DNA of 41,510 nt from Deltaproteobacteria bacterium (lineage in GTDB: Bacteria > Myxococcota > SpSt-1050 > JACRCP01): NCBI GenBank assembly GCA_016218965.1, contig JACRCP010000080.1, positions 1 to 41,510 of the forward strand. Direction: 5' to 3'. The notes beneath the pieces were generated by a model. That model had not been told where the DNA came from and made no database searches. It saw nothing but the letters and a program-made list of their open reading frames with translations. Below are positions 27,830 through 37,071 of the stretch, one piece after another. The position numbers and the translations under genes were made by a program. Each line of letters starts with the position of its first letter. Position 1 is the stretch's first letter.

Positions 27830-30511
27830 CTACTCGTTGAGCGGGAGCAAGTTCAGGCCGCCGGGGTACATGTATGACGTGTAGCTCGCGTAGCCGTAGA
27901 CGACGATCCCGACAAGCTCCGGCGAGTTGATCGTGTGCTGGCCAGGCTGGAGCTGGATCTTGGCCACGGAGTATGCGCCGGAGCCGACGGGTGTGAAGCC
28001 GGATACGGGCTGGCCGTCGAGCGTCACCGCCGCCCCCGCCGGCGCGGTGATGTTCACGAACGATTCGGTGTACGTGGCGGGGGTCAAAAAGTTGTAGTAC
28101 GTGCGGTACTGCTCGACGGGAACGCCCAGTGACAACGACGGATCGCCCACGTCGGCCGTCGGAGTGCCGTTGTAGTTCTCGCCCACCATGAGCTGGCCCA
28201 CGGCAAAGCCCATGGTGCCCGTCAATTCGAAATCCTTGTCCGTCGAGAACTCGATCCATCCGCCCTTGTCGAGTATCACGTCGGCATGGACGCTTGCCGG
28301 GTTGAACGTCACCTTGTTTCCCGCCGAAGCGGAGATGATCCGGTACAGGTTCGGTTCCGCGGGGCTCTGCTTGGGGACAGTGTGCGTAAGTATGTAGTGG
28401 TTGCCCCAAGTCTCGACGGGGAACATCTGCTCCTCCATGTGATCGCAGGCCCAGCGGTTGTACGGGACGAAGGCGCAGTTGTGTCCCGAGAAGACGGCGA
28501 CCGGCTTGTCTGCGCTGATGCTCGACCCCGTCACGTCGTAGTTCTTGCCGACGTTGCAATAGTAGTCGGTGGCGATCGGCTGAAACGGGTCTTTTTCCCA
28601 GTTCGAGCACGTCGTCGGCACCGCCGATCCGATCTGGAGGACCTCGCCGCGTCCAAGCGAAAACTGGACCGTCTGCCCGGGCGTGTACGTGCCGACCCCG
28701 CCCTGGCCGGGGAGGGTGTTGCACGAGGACTTGACCGTGACGGTGGTCCCCGCCTGGGTTCCCACGACGGCGAAGATGGATGGCGAGCCGCCCCTGAACG
28801 TGACGGTGAGGAAGATCTTCTGGCCGACAACGAGACTCTGGTACGCGAGCGCGTAGTAGCTGGTCGAAAGCACGTGGGTCGGAAGGAGGAGCGACGCGTC
28901 ATTGGAGTACGAGAACACGCTTCCCGCCTGGAACTGCAGCGGGTTGAACTGATACACCGTGACGGGAACGCTGCTCTTCAAGACGTACGCCCCGTCGGCG
29001 AGCTTGAGCGATGTCTCGCTCTGGAACGTGCCCTTGAGCTCCGGCACCCACGGCAGCACTATGGTCTTCACCTCGCCGGGCGCAACCGTCTCGGTCGCCA
29101 CCGTGGACGCCCCCCGCGTCACCGTCACGCTCGCGGTCGCCGTATGTGTGTTCGACACGGCCACGGCATAGTCGAAGCCGTCGGCGAGCTGGGTGTTCAT
29201 GGTCACCGTCGGCCAGTACTCGCAGCCGATGTATGCCTTGGTCATTTCGGCCTCGGTGCACGCGTCCATGCAACGGCCGAAGACGCAGTGGTTCCCGACG
29301 TTTTGGGGGTCCGAGCAGGTCTCTTTTTCCGTAAACGCCGTGCCTTGGGCGTTGCACTCGACGATCTTGTCGCCGTCGCACTTGGTGAAGCCCGCCGAGC
29401 AGACCTTGGGGACGCACTTGTCGGCTATGCATATCGTCGCGGCGCCGCAGCCCTTGAGGTCGCGGGCGGTCCCCTTGTCGTTGCAGACGGTGGTCGTGGC
29501 CGTGTCGGCGGCGGTGCACAGCGGGGCGTCGGCGTCGGTGCAGCACTTGACCTCACCGGGGGTGCAGATTTGCTGGACACACGCCGCGTTCTCGCAGATG
29601 AATCCCTGGACGCACGGAGTATCGATCCACGCAGTGCCGCCGCCGTTGCACTCCTGCACGGCGCCGTCGCCCGGCGCGCAGCGCTTTTCTCCCGGGGCGC
29701 ATGTCTGCGACAAACACATGTACACGGACCCGCCGTCCACGGTCATAACGTCGCAGTATGACCCCACGCCGCACTGCACCTGGTCCCATGCCGTCCCGAC
29801 GCTGTTGCACGTGTTGAGGATGGTGCCATTGTCGGTGCACTTTGTCTCGGCCGGGCTGCAGATGATGTCCTTGCACGTGTCTATCTCGCAGATCTGCCCG
29901 CCGGGGCACTTTTCGGACGCAAACCCGGTCCCCATGTCGTTGCACGTCTGGACAGACCCGTCGCCGGCGCAGCGCTTTTCGCCCGCGTTGCAGATGACGC
30001 CCATGCACTTGCTGTTGACGCAAATCCTCCGCTCGCCGCACTCGGTCTGCACCCAGGTCGAGGTCGCCGGATCGCACGACTGGAGCAGGCCCTCTGCGGT
30101 GCACTTGCGCTCGCCCGGGGTGCAGCTTGGCGTCTTGCACTCGCCGCCGCGGCAGACCATGCCTTCGGGGCAGTACTGGCGGACCCAGGCCGATCCCTCG
30201 GCATTGCAGACCGAGAGGTCGTCGCCGACGCAGGACTTCTCGCCGGGGGTGCACTTGCGTGTGCCCGGGTCGGTTCCGCCGTCGCCCTCGGAAACGCAGA
30301 CGCCCGCAGCGGTGTCGCAGACCTTGCCCGAGGGGCACTCGCCGTTGGTCTTGCACGTCGTCCCCTGCGTCGAACCGTCCGCCTCTCCGAGCGCGCCTTC
30401 CCCGCACCCGGCGGCGGACAAACCGGCGACCGAGAGCAGAAGCAGCAGCGCGGCAGCTCTTGCCACAGAGAACACAGAGTACACCGAGAGACTAATCATG
30501 GATTCCACCAT
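27830..30511 (-). CDS. Cys-rich lipoprotein with IgGFc-binding-type domain
   Basis: An 893-aa predicted outer-surface lipoprotein. A hydrophobic leader (AALLLLLSVAGLSAAGC) ends in a lipobox. About residues 50-412 hold roughly eight Cys-rich repeats of about 45 aa (C.PGE..C.....V..CN..GT.W....C..G..C....C). Residues about 420-890 resemble the N-terminal domain of IgGFc-binding proteins, with VAVFSGHNCAFVPYN and CDHMEEQMFPVETWG as diagnostic segments. In bacteria this combination is common in Myxococcota-like genomes; its ligand is unknown. An ATG at 30499 is an alternative start with GGTGG before it. The DNA encoding SVYSVFSVA is a 9-bp repeat (30462-30488). Divergent from the DUF2341/Big_1 gene. 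Confidence 0.88.
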   Translation of the reverse strand: MVESMISLSVYSVFSVARAAALLLLLSVAGLSAAGCGEGALGEADGSTQGTTCKTNGECPSGKVCDTAAGVCVSEGDGGTDPGTRKCTPGEKSCVGDDLSVCNAEGSAWVRQYCPEGMVCRGGECKTPSCTPGERKCTAEGLLQSCDPATSTWVQTECGERRICVNSKCMGVICNAGEKRCAGDGSVQTCNDMGTGFASEKCPGGQICEIDTCKDIICSPAETKCTDNGTILNTCNSVGTAWDQVQCGVGSYCDVMTVDGGSVYMCLSQTCAPGEKRCAPGDGAVQECNGGGTAWIDTPCVQGFICENAACVQQICTPGEVKCCTDADAPLCTAADTATTTVCNDKGTARDLKGCGAATICIADKCVPKVCSAGFTKCDGDKIVECNAQGTAFTEKETCSDPQNVGNHCVFGRCMDACTEAEMTKAYIGCEYWPTVTMNTQLADGFDYAVAVSNTHTATASVTVTRGASTVATETVAPGEVKTIVLPWVPELKGTFQSETSLKLADGAYVLKSSVPVTVYQFNPLQFQAGSVFSYSNDASLLLPTHVLSTSYYALAYQSLVVGQKIFLTVTFRGGSPSIFAVVGTQAGTTVTVKSSCNTLPGQGGVGTYTPGQTVQFSLGRGEVLQIGSAVPTTCSNWEKDPFQPIATDYYCNVGKNYDVTGSSISADKPVAVFSGHNCAFVPYNRWACDHMEEQMFPVETWGNHYILTHTVPKQSPAEPNLYRIISASAGNKVTFNPASVHADVILDKGGWIEFSTDKDFELTGTMGFAVGQLMVGENYNGTPTADVGDPSLSLGVPVEQYRTYYNFLTPATYTESFVNITAPAGAAVTLDGQPVSGFTPVGSGAYSVAKIQLQPGQHTINSPELVGIVVYGYASYTSYMYPGGLNLLPLNE
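30462..30488. repeat. Three 9-bp CACAGAG-type units in signal-peptide DNA
   Basis: Plus-strand units GCCACAGAG, AACACAGAG and TACACCGAG. Strings with this period are a familiar dispersed intergenic repeat in several environmental bacterial groups. Here one lies inside the 5' coding end of the IgGFc-type lipoprotein. Confidence 0.6.
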
Positions 30512-30538
30512 CCCCGTCCAAGGATTCTCATTGTCATA

Positions 30539-30567
30539 CTATAGCAGAATGGCGCCCGATGTTGAAA
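30539..30567 (-). promoter_or_regulatory. Putative promoter of the IgGFc-type lipoprotein
   Basis: Minus strand: TTCAAC (complement of 30562-30567), 17 bp, TATAGT (complement of 30539-30544). The -10 is strong and the -35 weak. Predicted leader is 20-35 nt depending on the start used. Confidence 0.4.
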
Positions 30568-30626
30568 ACCAAATTCAGATCGGTCACAATGCGCGGAGAG
30601 ACAGTCCGGAATCGCGGAGGTGGGCC

Positions 30627-33600
30627 ATGAGAGGTGTTGGGTTGAGCCGGAGTTGCAGGTGGGCCGCGGCGGCCGCGCTCGTGACGCTTCCGCTTCTGGT
30701 GAGCGGGGCGCCCATCGTCGACACGACGCAGTTCACCTACGATGCGAACCTCGGCCCGTACCAGAGCGGGACCTACGCGCCGACGGTCGGCGCCGAGCTT
30801 GTGGGCGGGTTTGCTAGGCTCAGGACGAGGGGCATGTGGGACCCCGCGCACGACCCGAACTGGTACAACGAGGCCGGGCTGGAGTACGACGGGTGGAAGT
30901 ACCGTATTCCAGTGACGGTCTCGAACCCGAACTCCGTCGCGTTGGCCGAGTACCAGGTCACCGTGTCGTTCACGCCTTCGCACACCGACTTCTGGAGCGC
31001 GGTCGGGACCTCACCCGCGGCCATCCGGTTTTCGGACTCCGACGGCGTGACGAGAATCGACCACTGGACCGAGTCCTTCGACTCCGCCGGGAAGAACGCA
31101 CTCTTCTGGGTCAAGGTCCCCAAGGTCGAGGCTCAGGCGACCTGGACCGGGTTCGTGTATTTCGGCTACGCCGCCTCTGTCATCATGCCGATCGACAGGA
31201 GCAACGAGCTCGCGGTCTTCAGCTACGCGGACAAGCGGAAGACGGCATATGTCTTGTCGGACGTTGCGGCCAACGCCGACATGGATGCGACGGGTTTCAT
31301 CAAGACCAACTACTTTTCGGTGGCGAGCTTCCTTCCGTGGGAGTCGGGGAATTTCGACCCCGGCACGGTGGTGACCGTCCCCAGCCTAAACATCGATCCG
31401 GGGAGCAGGGTTTCGCCCCACGGGCCCATCAGCGGCGGGTTCAACGCCATCGGCACGAGCACGATGCTCCCGATGGCGTTCCAGGGGGCGCAGTTCGTCA
31501 TGGTCAACGACGGGCCAAACGAGAACATGAACAGGCAGTTCTTCCTCGCGCCGCACGCGGCCGCCGAGGTGACGGTGTACGAAGGCGGCCTCACAAACGC
31601 GGTGGACACGTTCACGCTCAATGTCGACGCCTCGACCCCGCGCATGCCGGACGTGGCGGTGGGGAATGCAGAGTTCATAGTCGCCAAGGCGCCCGTACTC
31701 GTCGAGCACGTCACACTTGACGGCCGGCGGGGACGGCCGCTCGTTCCGCCTTCATCGGAGTTGTTCGGCGTCGCCTCGACGCAGGCGTACGTGGTGGTCT
31801 ACGAGGACAATACGCGCATCGACGCGTACTTCTCGAACAACACGGCGCAGACGTTCATCCTCAATCAGGGCGAGTACAAGGTCTTTGAGTTCGGCGGCGT
31901 CACCGATGCACAGGGGATGGCGCCCGCCGTCCACGTCGTCGGGACCGTCAACGGGAGCAGCCGGACGGCGCTCATCGCGGGGCACCAGGCCCGTGACGGC
32001 GACGGGACCTCGGCCGTGACCATGCTGCCGCCGCAGGAGCTTTCGTCGAGCTACTATCTTCCGCGCGAGGCCCAGTACGTTTCGGTCGCCACGCTCGACC
32101 CCAAGACGACCTGCTCCCTGATGACCGGGAACCTCTACGTCCCGACCAGTGCTCCGCCCAACCAGCCCAACCCGCAGACCTCGGGCACGCTCGCGCGGCC
32201 GTTCCCCAACAAGATTTACTTCGGATGGCCCGCGGTGCTTCAGCGGACGGGTTCGTCGAGCAAGTGCCAGGACTTCCAGGCCGGCCAGAGGATTCCGGCG
32301 GGTTCGGTCCTCTCGTGCGACCGGCCGGTCTTCGCCTACTACGAGGACTGCGTGATAAACGGCATGATGTTCGACCAGCCGTCCGACGAAGAGCGCAACC
32401 TCTTCACGACGAAGCAGAACCGCCAGCGGGCCGAGCGCAGTCCATCGGTCTCGACGGGGGGCATCCAGACCGTGTATCTCGCCGGCGACCGGCAGTACGT
32501 GGATTCCCCGACGTTCCGTCCGGCGGGCGGCCCGTACTACGGCATCGCGAAGCTCCTTTCGTTTGCCGAAACCGCGTCAAAGCCCGCCGGGACCGCGCTG
32601 ACGTATCAACTGTCGGGCAACGGGACCGACTGGCGCTACTGGAGCGGCACCGCCTGGGTCTCGACCTCGGGGAACCTCGCCAACGCCAATACCGCCGCTG
32701 AGGTGACCGCCAACGTCCAGGCGTTTGATACCTCGAACAACACGCTTGTCCTGCGGGCCATCCTCGCTTCGTCGTCCGGCCTCTACAGCCCCAGGCTCGA
32801 CACGGCGGCGTTCGAGTACCACCCGCTCGAGGGCCTGCACCACTTCTCGTTCGACCCCGTCGGATCGCCCCAGAAGGCCGGGACGGGCTTTGCCGTCAAG
32901 ATGTACGCCAGGGACGTCAACAATTTCCTCTACACGCCGTTTGACGGGAACTCGTGCAACGGGAGCGCCTGCACCGTGTTCCTCTCCGACCTCACCGGGA
33001 CCGTCTCACCGACGCAGTCGGGCACGTTCAGCAAGGGCGTGCGTTCCGAGACGGCGACGGTGTGCGGCGTGCGGGACGGCGATGTGATAACGGCGACGTA
33101 CTTCGGCGGGATGATCGAGACGAGCGGCGCAAGCGGCGCGTTCAACGTGACCGCCGGCAGCCCCTCGACCATCTCCAAGCTGCAGGGCGACACCCAGACG
33201 GGGGCGGCCGGGTCGCTCCTCCCGCTGTCGCTTAGGGTGCTCGTCAAGGACTCGTGCGGGAACGCGGTCCCGGGCGCCCCGGCGACGTTTGGCGTCACCT
33301 CGTCCGGCCTGCACGGCGACGCAAGACTCGACGGCGCCGCAGGGCCGGTCACAAAAAACACCGCTGCGGGCGGCCAGGCCGAGATCGCGATGACGCTTGA
33401 CACGAAGGCCGGGACAAACACCGTGGAGGCCTCGGCCGCGGGCGCCTCAAGCGTCACGTTTTCCGAAACGGGGGTCGCCGGCGCCGCCTCGCAGTTTGTG
33501 ATGGTGTCGGGGAACAACCAGACCGCGCACCCGGCGGACCTGCTCGCGACCCCGCTCGTCACGTCGGTGCAGGACCAGTATGGAAACGGGATTCTGGGAT

Positions 33601-34520
33601 ACAACGTGACGTTTTCGGTGACGCGCGGCGGGGCCGACGGCGCCGCGGTGCAGGAGGTCCAGCCGGTCCAGACGGACGCGGCGGGGCTGGCGACGGCCAC
33701 CCTCAAGGTCGGGAGCAAGGTCGACCGGAACGACGTCGAGGCCGGGTGCAACCCGGCGCTCCCCGGAAGCCCCAAGGTCTTCTCGGCCTACGTCGTCGCC
33801 GGCGACGCCACGCGGATTGCGATGGTGAGCGGCGACGGGCAATCCAAGACCGTCGGCGCGACGCTCGACGACCCCTTTGTGGTGTCCGTGAGCGACGCCT
33901 TCGACAACGCAGTCGAGAACGTCCCCGTGACGTTCCTCGTGATCGCCGGTGACGCGAACTTTTCGGGGGAGGCCGAGACCACGGTTGCGACGGGGGCGAA
34001 CGGTCAGGCGGCGGCGGCGCTCACGCTGGGAACCGCGGCGGGAGGGGTCTCGGTTCACGCCATCGGCACCGGGCTTTCGGGCTCGCCGGTCGAGTTTTCG
34101 GCCACCGCGCTCCCCGACGTCCCCGACGGCGGATACCCAGACGCGATCGATCTTGACGGCGGTGATGGAGGGACGGCGGACGACGCGTCGCACGATGCGG
34201 AGACCACGGACGGAGGGGGAGACGCGGGGATGGACACAGGCACCGACGCGGGGACGGACGCAGGGGACGACGCGGAGACAACGGATACAGGCGCAGACGC
34301 GGGGACAACGGACGATACGTCGCATCCGTCCGATGTGTCCCATCCGTCCGATACGTCCTATGACGCCGGCGAAGACGCGGGCAAAGGTGCAGGTCCAGAC
34401 GCGGGGACGACTGGCGACGCGGGGACGAAGGGACGCGGAGACGCGGAGCGTCCCGCCGAGGATTCGGGCGGGGCCGGTTTGGAGGCTGTCGGAGGCGGGT
34501 GTTCTTGTTCGGTCATCTAG
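30627..34520 (+). CDS. Secreted DUF2341/Big_1-type surface protein with Asp-rich tail
   Basis: A 1,297-aa protein. ATG at 30627 follows GGAGG at 30616-30620; the frame is open far upstream, but only on the antisense of the neighbouring gene. Signal peptide: residues 1-28. Residues about 89-195 match DUF2341 (WKYRIPVTVSN, IRFSDSDGVTRIDHWTESFD, ALFWVKVPKV). A long middle region (about 200-850) is beta-rich with no firm family. Three tandem Big_1/invasin-like Ig domains follow (about 850-1160), each with QDQYGN- or DAFDNAV-like and TVEASA- or TATLKV-like segments. A tail of about 120 residues rich in Asp, Thr and Gly ends in GGGCSCSVI. Likely an adhesin or matrix protein. The Cys-containing end recalls bacterial C-terminal sorting signals but lacks the hydrophobic helix and Arg cluster. 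Confidence 0.88.
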   Translation: MRGVGLSRSCRWAAAAALVTLPLLVSGAPIVDTTQFTYDANLGPYQSGTYAPTVGAELVGGFARLRTRGMWDPAHDPNWYNEAGLEYDGWKYRIPVTVSNPNSVALAEYQVTVSFTPSHTDFWSAVGTSPAAIRFSDSDGVTRIDHWTESFDSAGKNALFWVKVPKVEAQATWTGFVYFGYAASVIMPIDRSNELAVFSYADKRKTAYVLSDVAANADMDATGFIKTNYFSVASFLPWESGNFDPGTVVTVPSLNIDPGSRVSPHGPISGGFNAIGTSTMLPMAFQGAQFVMVNDGPNENMNRQFFLAPHAAAEVTVYEGGLTNAVDTFTLNVDASTPRMPDVAVGNAEFIVAKAPVLVEHVTLDGRRGRPLVPPSSELFGVASTQAYVVVYEDNTRIDAYFSNNTAQTFILNQGEYKVFEFGGVTDAQGMAPAVHVVGTVNGSSRTALIAGHQARDGDGTSAVTMLPPQELSSSYYLPREAQYVSVATLDPKTTCSLMTGNLYVPTSAPPNQPNPQTSGTLARPFPNKIYFGWPAVLQRTGSSSKCQDFQAGQRIPAGSVLSCDRPVFAYYEDCVINGMMFDQPSDEERNLFTTKQNRQRAERSPSVSTGGIQTVYLAGDRQYVDSPTFRPAGGPYYGIAKLLSFAETASKPAGTALTYQLSGNGTDWRYWSGTAWVSTSGNLANANTAAEVTANVQAFDTSNNTLVLRAILASSSGLYSPRLDTAAFEYHPLEGLHHFSFDPVGSPQKAGTGFAVKMYARDVNNFLYTPFDGNSCNGSACTVFLSDLTGTVSPTQSGTFSKGVRSETATVCGVRDGDVITATYFGGMIETSGASGAFNVTAGSPSTISKLQGDTQTGAAGSLLPLSLRVLVKDSCGNAVPGAPATFGVTSSGLHGDARLDGAAGPVTKNTAAGGQAEIAMTLDTKAGTNTVEASAAGASSVTFSETGVAGAASQFVMVSGNNQTAHPADLLATPLVTSVQDQYGNGILGYNVTFSVTRGGADGAAVQEVQPVQTDAAGLATATLKVGSKVDRNDVEAGCNPALPGSPKVFSAYVVAGDATRIAMVSGDGQSKTVGATLDDPFVVSVSDAFDNAVENVPVTFLVIAGDANFSGEAETTVATGANGQAAAALTLGTAAGGVSVHAIGTGLSGSPVEFSATALPDVPDGGYPDAIDLDGGDGGTADDASHDAETTDGGGDAGMDTGTDAGTDAGDDAETTDTGADAGTTDDTSHPSDVSHPSDTSYDAGEDAGKGAGPDAGTTGDAGTKGRGDAERPAEDSGGAGLEAVGGGCSCSVI

Positions 34521-34555
34521 AATTTGGCTTGCAGGACGCCTTGGTCGGTGCTATT

Positions 34556-34579
34556 GACCCCGGTGTTGATCACCGGGTC
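34556..34579 (+). other. Hairpin before the OmpA-family gene
   Basis: Arms GACCCCGGTG and CACCGGGTC pair with one bulged base across a TTGAT loop. It lies 36 bp after the DUF2341 stop and 6 bp before the OmpA ribosome-binding site. There is no T-run. It may act as an RNA-stability or attenuation element between the two genes. Confidence 0.4.
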
Positions 34580-34595
34580 GATTCCAGGAGGGACC

Positions 34596-36164
34596 ATGGT
34601 TTGGTACCGTAGCATCCTTCCATTGTTGGTTCTCTTTGCAATCCTTGCCGCTGGAGGGACCGCGCTTGCCGCCGACGGCTACGACGGCCTCGTGCTCAAG
34701 CCGCAGATGGTGACGCGCGGGGCGGCGGCCACCATGGGCGCCACCGTCCCCGGCTATCTCGACGTCGAAGGCGGGATGTTCCTTGACGTCATGGGGCCGT
34801 CGCTCAAGCTCGTCCAGAACGGGGGCGAGGAACAAATCGTCGGTACGGCGCTCACGGTGAACGTCATGAGCGCCGTCGGCCTGTGGTACGGCACCGAGGC
34901 GGGGCTTGTCGTCCCGATCGTGCCTTTCCGCGCCGTGTCCGACAAGTACGGCCTGAACTCCGCGGCGATCGGCGACATAGCCCTGAACTTGAAGTACCAG
35001 ATCCTGGGCCACGCCCCGGACGACTGGAAACTTGGGGCCGGTCCGGTCCTGTTCTTCCCGACGGGCAGTCTCGAGCAGCTCACCGGGGCGGGGAACTTCG
35101 CCTTCGCGCTGATCGTCGCGGGCGAGAAGTCCTTCGGGCCGGTGACCGCGATTGCCAACCTGGGTTACCACTACCGGCCGACCGCGACGTACCTGAAAAC
35201 CGAGACCGGGATGACCATACCGGTCCGGGCAGCGGTCGAGTACTGGGTCCTCCCCGCGTCGCTGGCGGTGTTGGGCGAGGTCAACAGCGCCATCGGCTTG
35301 AAGGGCGGAACGCCCGCCGAGGGGTATCTCGAGGCGAAGTACAACCTTGGCTTTGCCCCGTTGACGCTCCTTGCGGGCGGCGGCGCGGGCTTCACAAGCG
35401 CGCTCGGTGTGCCGCCGTGGCGGGCGTTTGCGAGCGCCGTGTACACGTTCAAGAACGAGCCGGCCCCCGCCGCGCCGCCGGGCGAAGTCAAGATGGAGCC
35501 GCCCAAGTGGATGATGAAGGACGCCGACAACGACGGCGTCCCCGACGACGTGGACAAGTGCCCCGAGGCCGCGGGCCCGAGCGAAGCGCACGGGTGCCCT
35601 CCGGGTGCGCCGGCGGCCCCTGCGCCCGCCCAACCCGCGCCGGGGGTTTCCGTCCAGCCGGCGCCCGCAGCGCCTCCGCCCCCGGCAAAACCGGCTGTCG
35701 ACGACTCCCTCCCGGCGCTCGGAATTCCCGACAAGGACAAGGACGGCATCCCCAACGACAAGGACGAGTGCCAGGAGCTGGCCGGGCCCGAGTGGAACAA
35801 GGGCTGTCCGGTCAAGTTCGACAAGAAGGTGCTGTCCTTCAATACGATCGTCTTCGGCAAGAACAACGCGGACATCCTCCCCGATTCGTTCAAGGTCCTC
35901 GACGCCGTGGTCCAGGCGCTCAGGGACAGCCCCAAGGTCAAGGTCCGCATCGAGGGACACACCGACAACGTCGGGGACTCCGGGAGGAACATCACGCTGT
36001 CGAATGAGCGGGCGCTCAACGTGATGAGCTATCTCATCGCCAAGGGTCTCGACCCCGCGCGCCTCTCGTACATCGGCTACGGCGGCTCCCAGCCGGCCTC
36101 GGCCCTCAAGACCGAGGAAGGGCGGAGGCAAAACCGGAGGATCGACTTCCGGGTGATGGAATAG
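34596..36164 (+). CDS. OmpA-family outer-membrane protein with TSP3-like repeats
   Basis: A 522-aa protein. The ATG at 34596 follows AGGAGGG (34586-34592) and opens a signal peptide (cleavage near TALA-A, residue 26). Residues about 27-290 are beta-barrel-like. Two Asp-rich calcium-binding-type repeats follow (DADNDGVPDDVDKCP at about 308, DKDKDGIPNDKDEC at about 378), separated by a Pro/Ala linker. Residues about 409-522 form an OmpA/MotB peptidoglycan-binding domain: IEGHTDNVG and the NxxLSxxRAxxVxxxL signature in NITLSNERALNVMSYL. It should tether the outer membrane to the cell wall. It may be cotranscribed with the DUF2341 gene upstream (75-bp gap). Confidence 0.93.
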   Translation: MVWYRSILPLLVLFAILAAGGTALAADGYDGLVLKPQMVTRGAAATMGATVPGYLDVEGGMFLDVMGPSLKLVQNGGEEQIVGTALTVNVMSAVGLWYGTEAGLVVPIVPFRAVSDKYGLNSAAIGDIALNLKYQILGHAPDDWKLGAGPVLFFPTGSLEQLTGAGNFAFALIVAGEKSFGPVTAIANLGYHYRPTATYLKTETGMTIPVRAAVEYWVLPASLAVLGEVNSAIGLKGGTPAEGYLEAKYNLGFAPLTLLAGGGAGFTSALGVPPWRAFASAVYTFKNEPAPAAPPGEVKMEPPKWMMKDADNDGVPDDVDKCPEAAGPSEAHGCPPGAPAAPAPAQPAPGVSVQPAPAAPPPPAKPAVDDSLPALGIPDKDKDGIPNDKDECQELAGPEWNKGCPVKFDKKVLSFNTIVFGKNNADILPDSFKVLDAVVQALRDSPKVKVRIEGHTDNVGDSGRNITLSNERALNVMSYLIAKGLDPARLSYIGYGGSQPASALKTEEGRRQNRRIDFRVME

Positions 36165-36191
36165 ACTTCGAACCGGCTGCGATACACATCG

Positions 36192-36647
36192 GTGAAAGCG
36201 GGCAACAACAATGCGTCCGGATTGATTCCCCCACTGGGGAAAATGCTGGCCGAGGACGACCGGGTAGTAGCCGCGTATTTGTTCGGGTCCTTTGCGAGGG
36301 GTTCGCTGCGCCCGGACAGCGACATCGATCTGGCGCTTGTCTACAGGGACGATGAGGCCCGGAGCGCTGTAGAAACGGACCTTCTGACGATGCTGGGGAG
36401 GCTGGCCGTTGCCGCCGGTCGCGACGTTCACGTAGTGGACCTCGAGCGGGCCGGGCACGTGCTGCGTTTCCAGGTCTTTCAAGGGGGGGCCGAGCTTTTC
36501 AACAAGCAGCCCGAAAAGACCAAGCGCCTGCTCGAGCACACCGTGATCGAGCGTTTCGACTGGGAATACGCAATGAAAGTGATGGACCGGGCGTATGCGG
36601 CGCAGACATTGAACGGCGCCGGATCGGGGCAGGGTACAGATGGTTGA
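36192..36647 (+). CDS. mntA: MntA-type nucleotidyltransferase antitoxin
   Basis: A 151-aa protein of the minimal nucleotidyltransferase family. The catalytic motif GSx10DxD is complete (Gly32, Ser33, Asp44, Asp46 in GSFARGSLRPDSDIDL), with a third acidic residue in DVHVVDL. Family knowledge: MntA antitoxins AMPylate the Tyr of the RX4HXY motif of the partner HepT and so silence it. The GTG at 36192 gives full length; the ATG at 36243 (MLAEDDRVVAAYLFGS), preceded by GGGGA, is a plausible alternative that keeps the active site. It overlaps hepT by eight bases, so the two are translationally coupled. The gap from the OmpA gene is only 27 bp, with no evident promoter. Confidence 0.9.
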   Translation: MKAGNNNASGLIPPLGKMLAEDDRVVAAYLFGSFARGSLRPDSDIDLALVYRDDEARSAVETDLLTMLGRLAVAAGRDVHVVDLERAGHVLRFQVFQGGAELFNKQPEKTKRLLEHTVIERFDWEYAMKVMDRAYAAQTLNGAGSGQGTDG

Positions 36648-37071
36648 TCGCGACATCCTGCGTGCAAAGAGCGCCGCCATCAAACACCACGTCGGTCGAA
36701 TCCGCTCCCGGCTGCCGTTGGAAGCGGCGACGCTCGAGTCCGACGAGGACCTGCGCAACGTGGTGTTGATGGACCTGCAACAGGCGATACAGGGGGCCAT
36801 CGACATGGCCGTCCACGCGTGTGTCGATGACGGTCTCGGACCGCCAGAGGGTCCCGCGTCGGCCTTTGCCGCGTTGGCTGGGGCCGGCTACATGTCGAAC
36901 GATCTTGCCGTCCGCCTGGCCGGCGCGAGCGGTTTCAGGAACCTGATCGTCCACCGGTATGGGGATCTCAAGATGGACATTCTGATCGCCACGATGGAGA
37001 AGGGTCTAAACGACCTTGAAGAGTTTGTTGCCGCCGTCTGGCGCCGCGCCGGCGAGCCGCGGGAAAAGTGA
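36640..37071 (+). CDS. hepT: HepT-like HEPN ribonuclease toxin
   Basis: A 143-aa all-helical HEPN protein (DUF86/HepT type). The RNase motif RX4HXY is intact: Arg100, His105, Tyr107 in RNLIVHRY. Such toxins cut RNA (tRNA in characterised cases) and are neutralised by AMPylation of the motif Tyr by MntA, which is encoded immediately upstream with an eight-base overlap. Length is typical. Both partners look functional, so this is an intact type VII-like toxin-antitoxin module. Confidence 0.92.
   Translation: MVDRDILRAKSAAIKHHVGRIRSRLPLEAATLESDEDLRNVVLMDLQQAIQGAIDMAVHACVDDGLGPPEGPASAFAALAGAGYMSNDLAVRLAGASGFRNLIVHRYGDLKMDILIATMEKGLNDLEEFVAAVWRRAGEPREK

Noticed and set aside
29193-30626. Upstream in-frame extension of the DUF2341/Big_1 gene
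   Set aside because: The extension is antisense to the Cys-rich lipoprotein. The ATG at 30627 has GGAGG and a signal peptide.
34490-34520. MYXO-CTERM-type sorting signal at the DUF2341 protein end
   Set aside because: The Cys motif is present, but no hydrophobic helix or Arg cluster follows in any frame after the stop.
34551-36806. 751-codon open frame antisense to the OmpA and mntA genes
   Set aside because: It covers two independent well-supported genes and has no recognisable domain.
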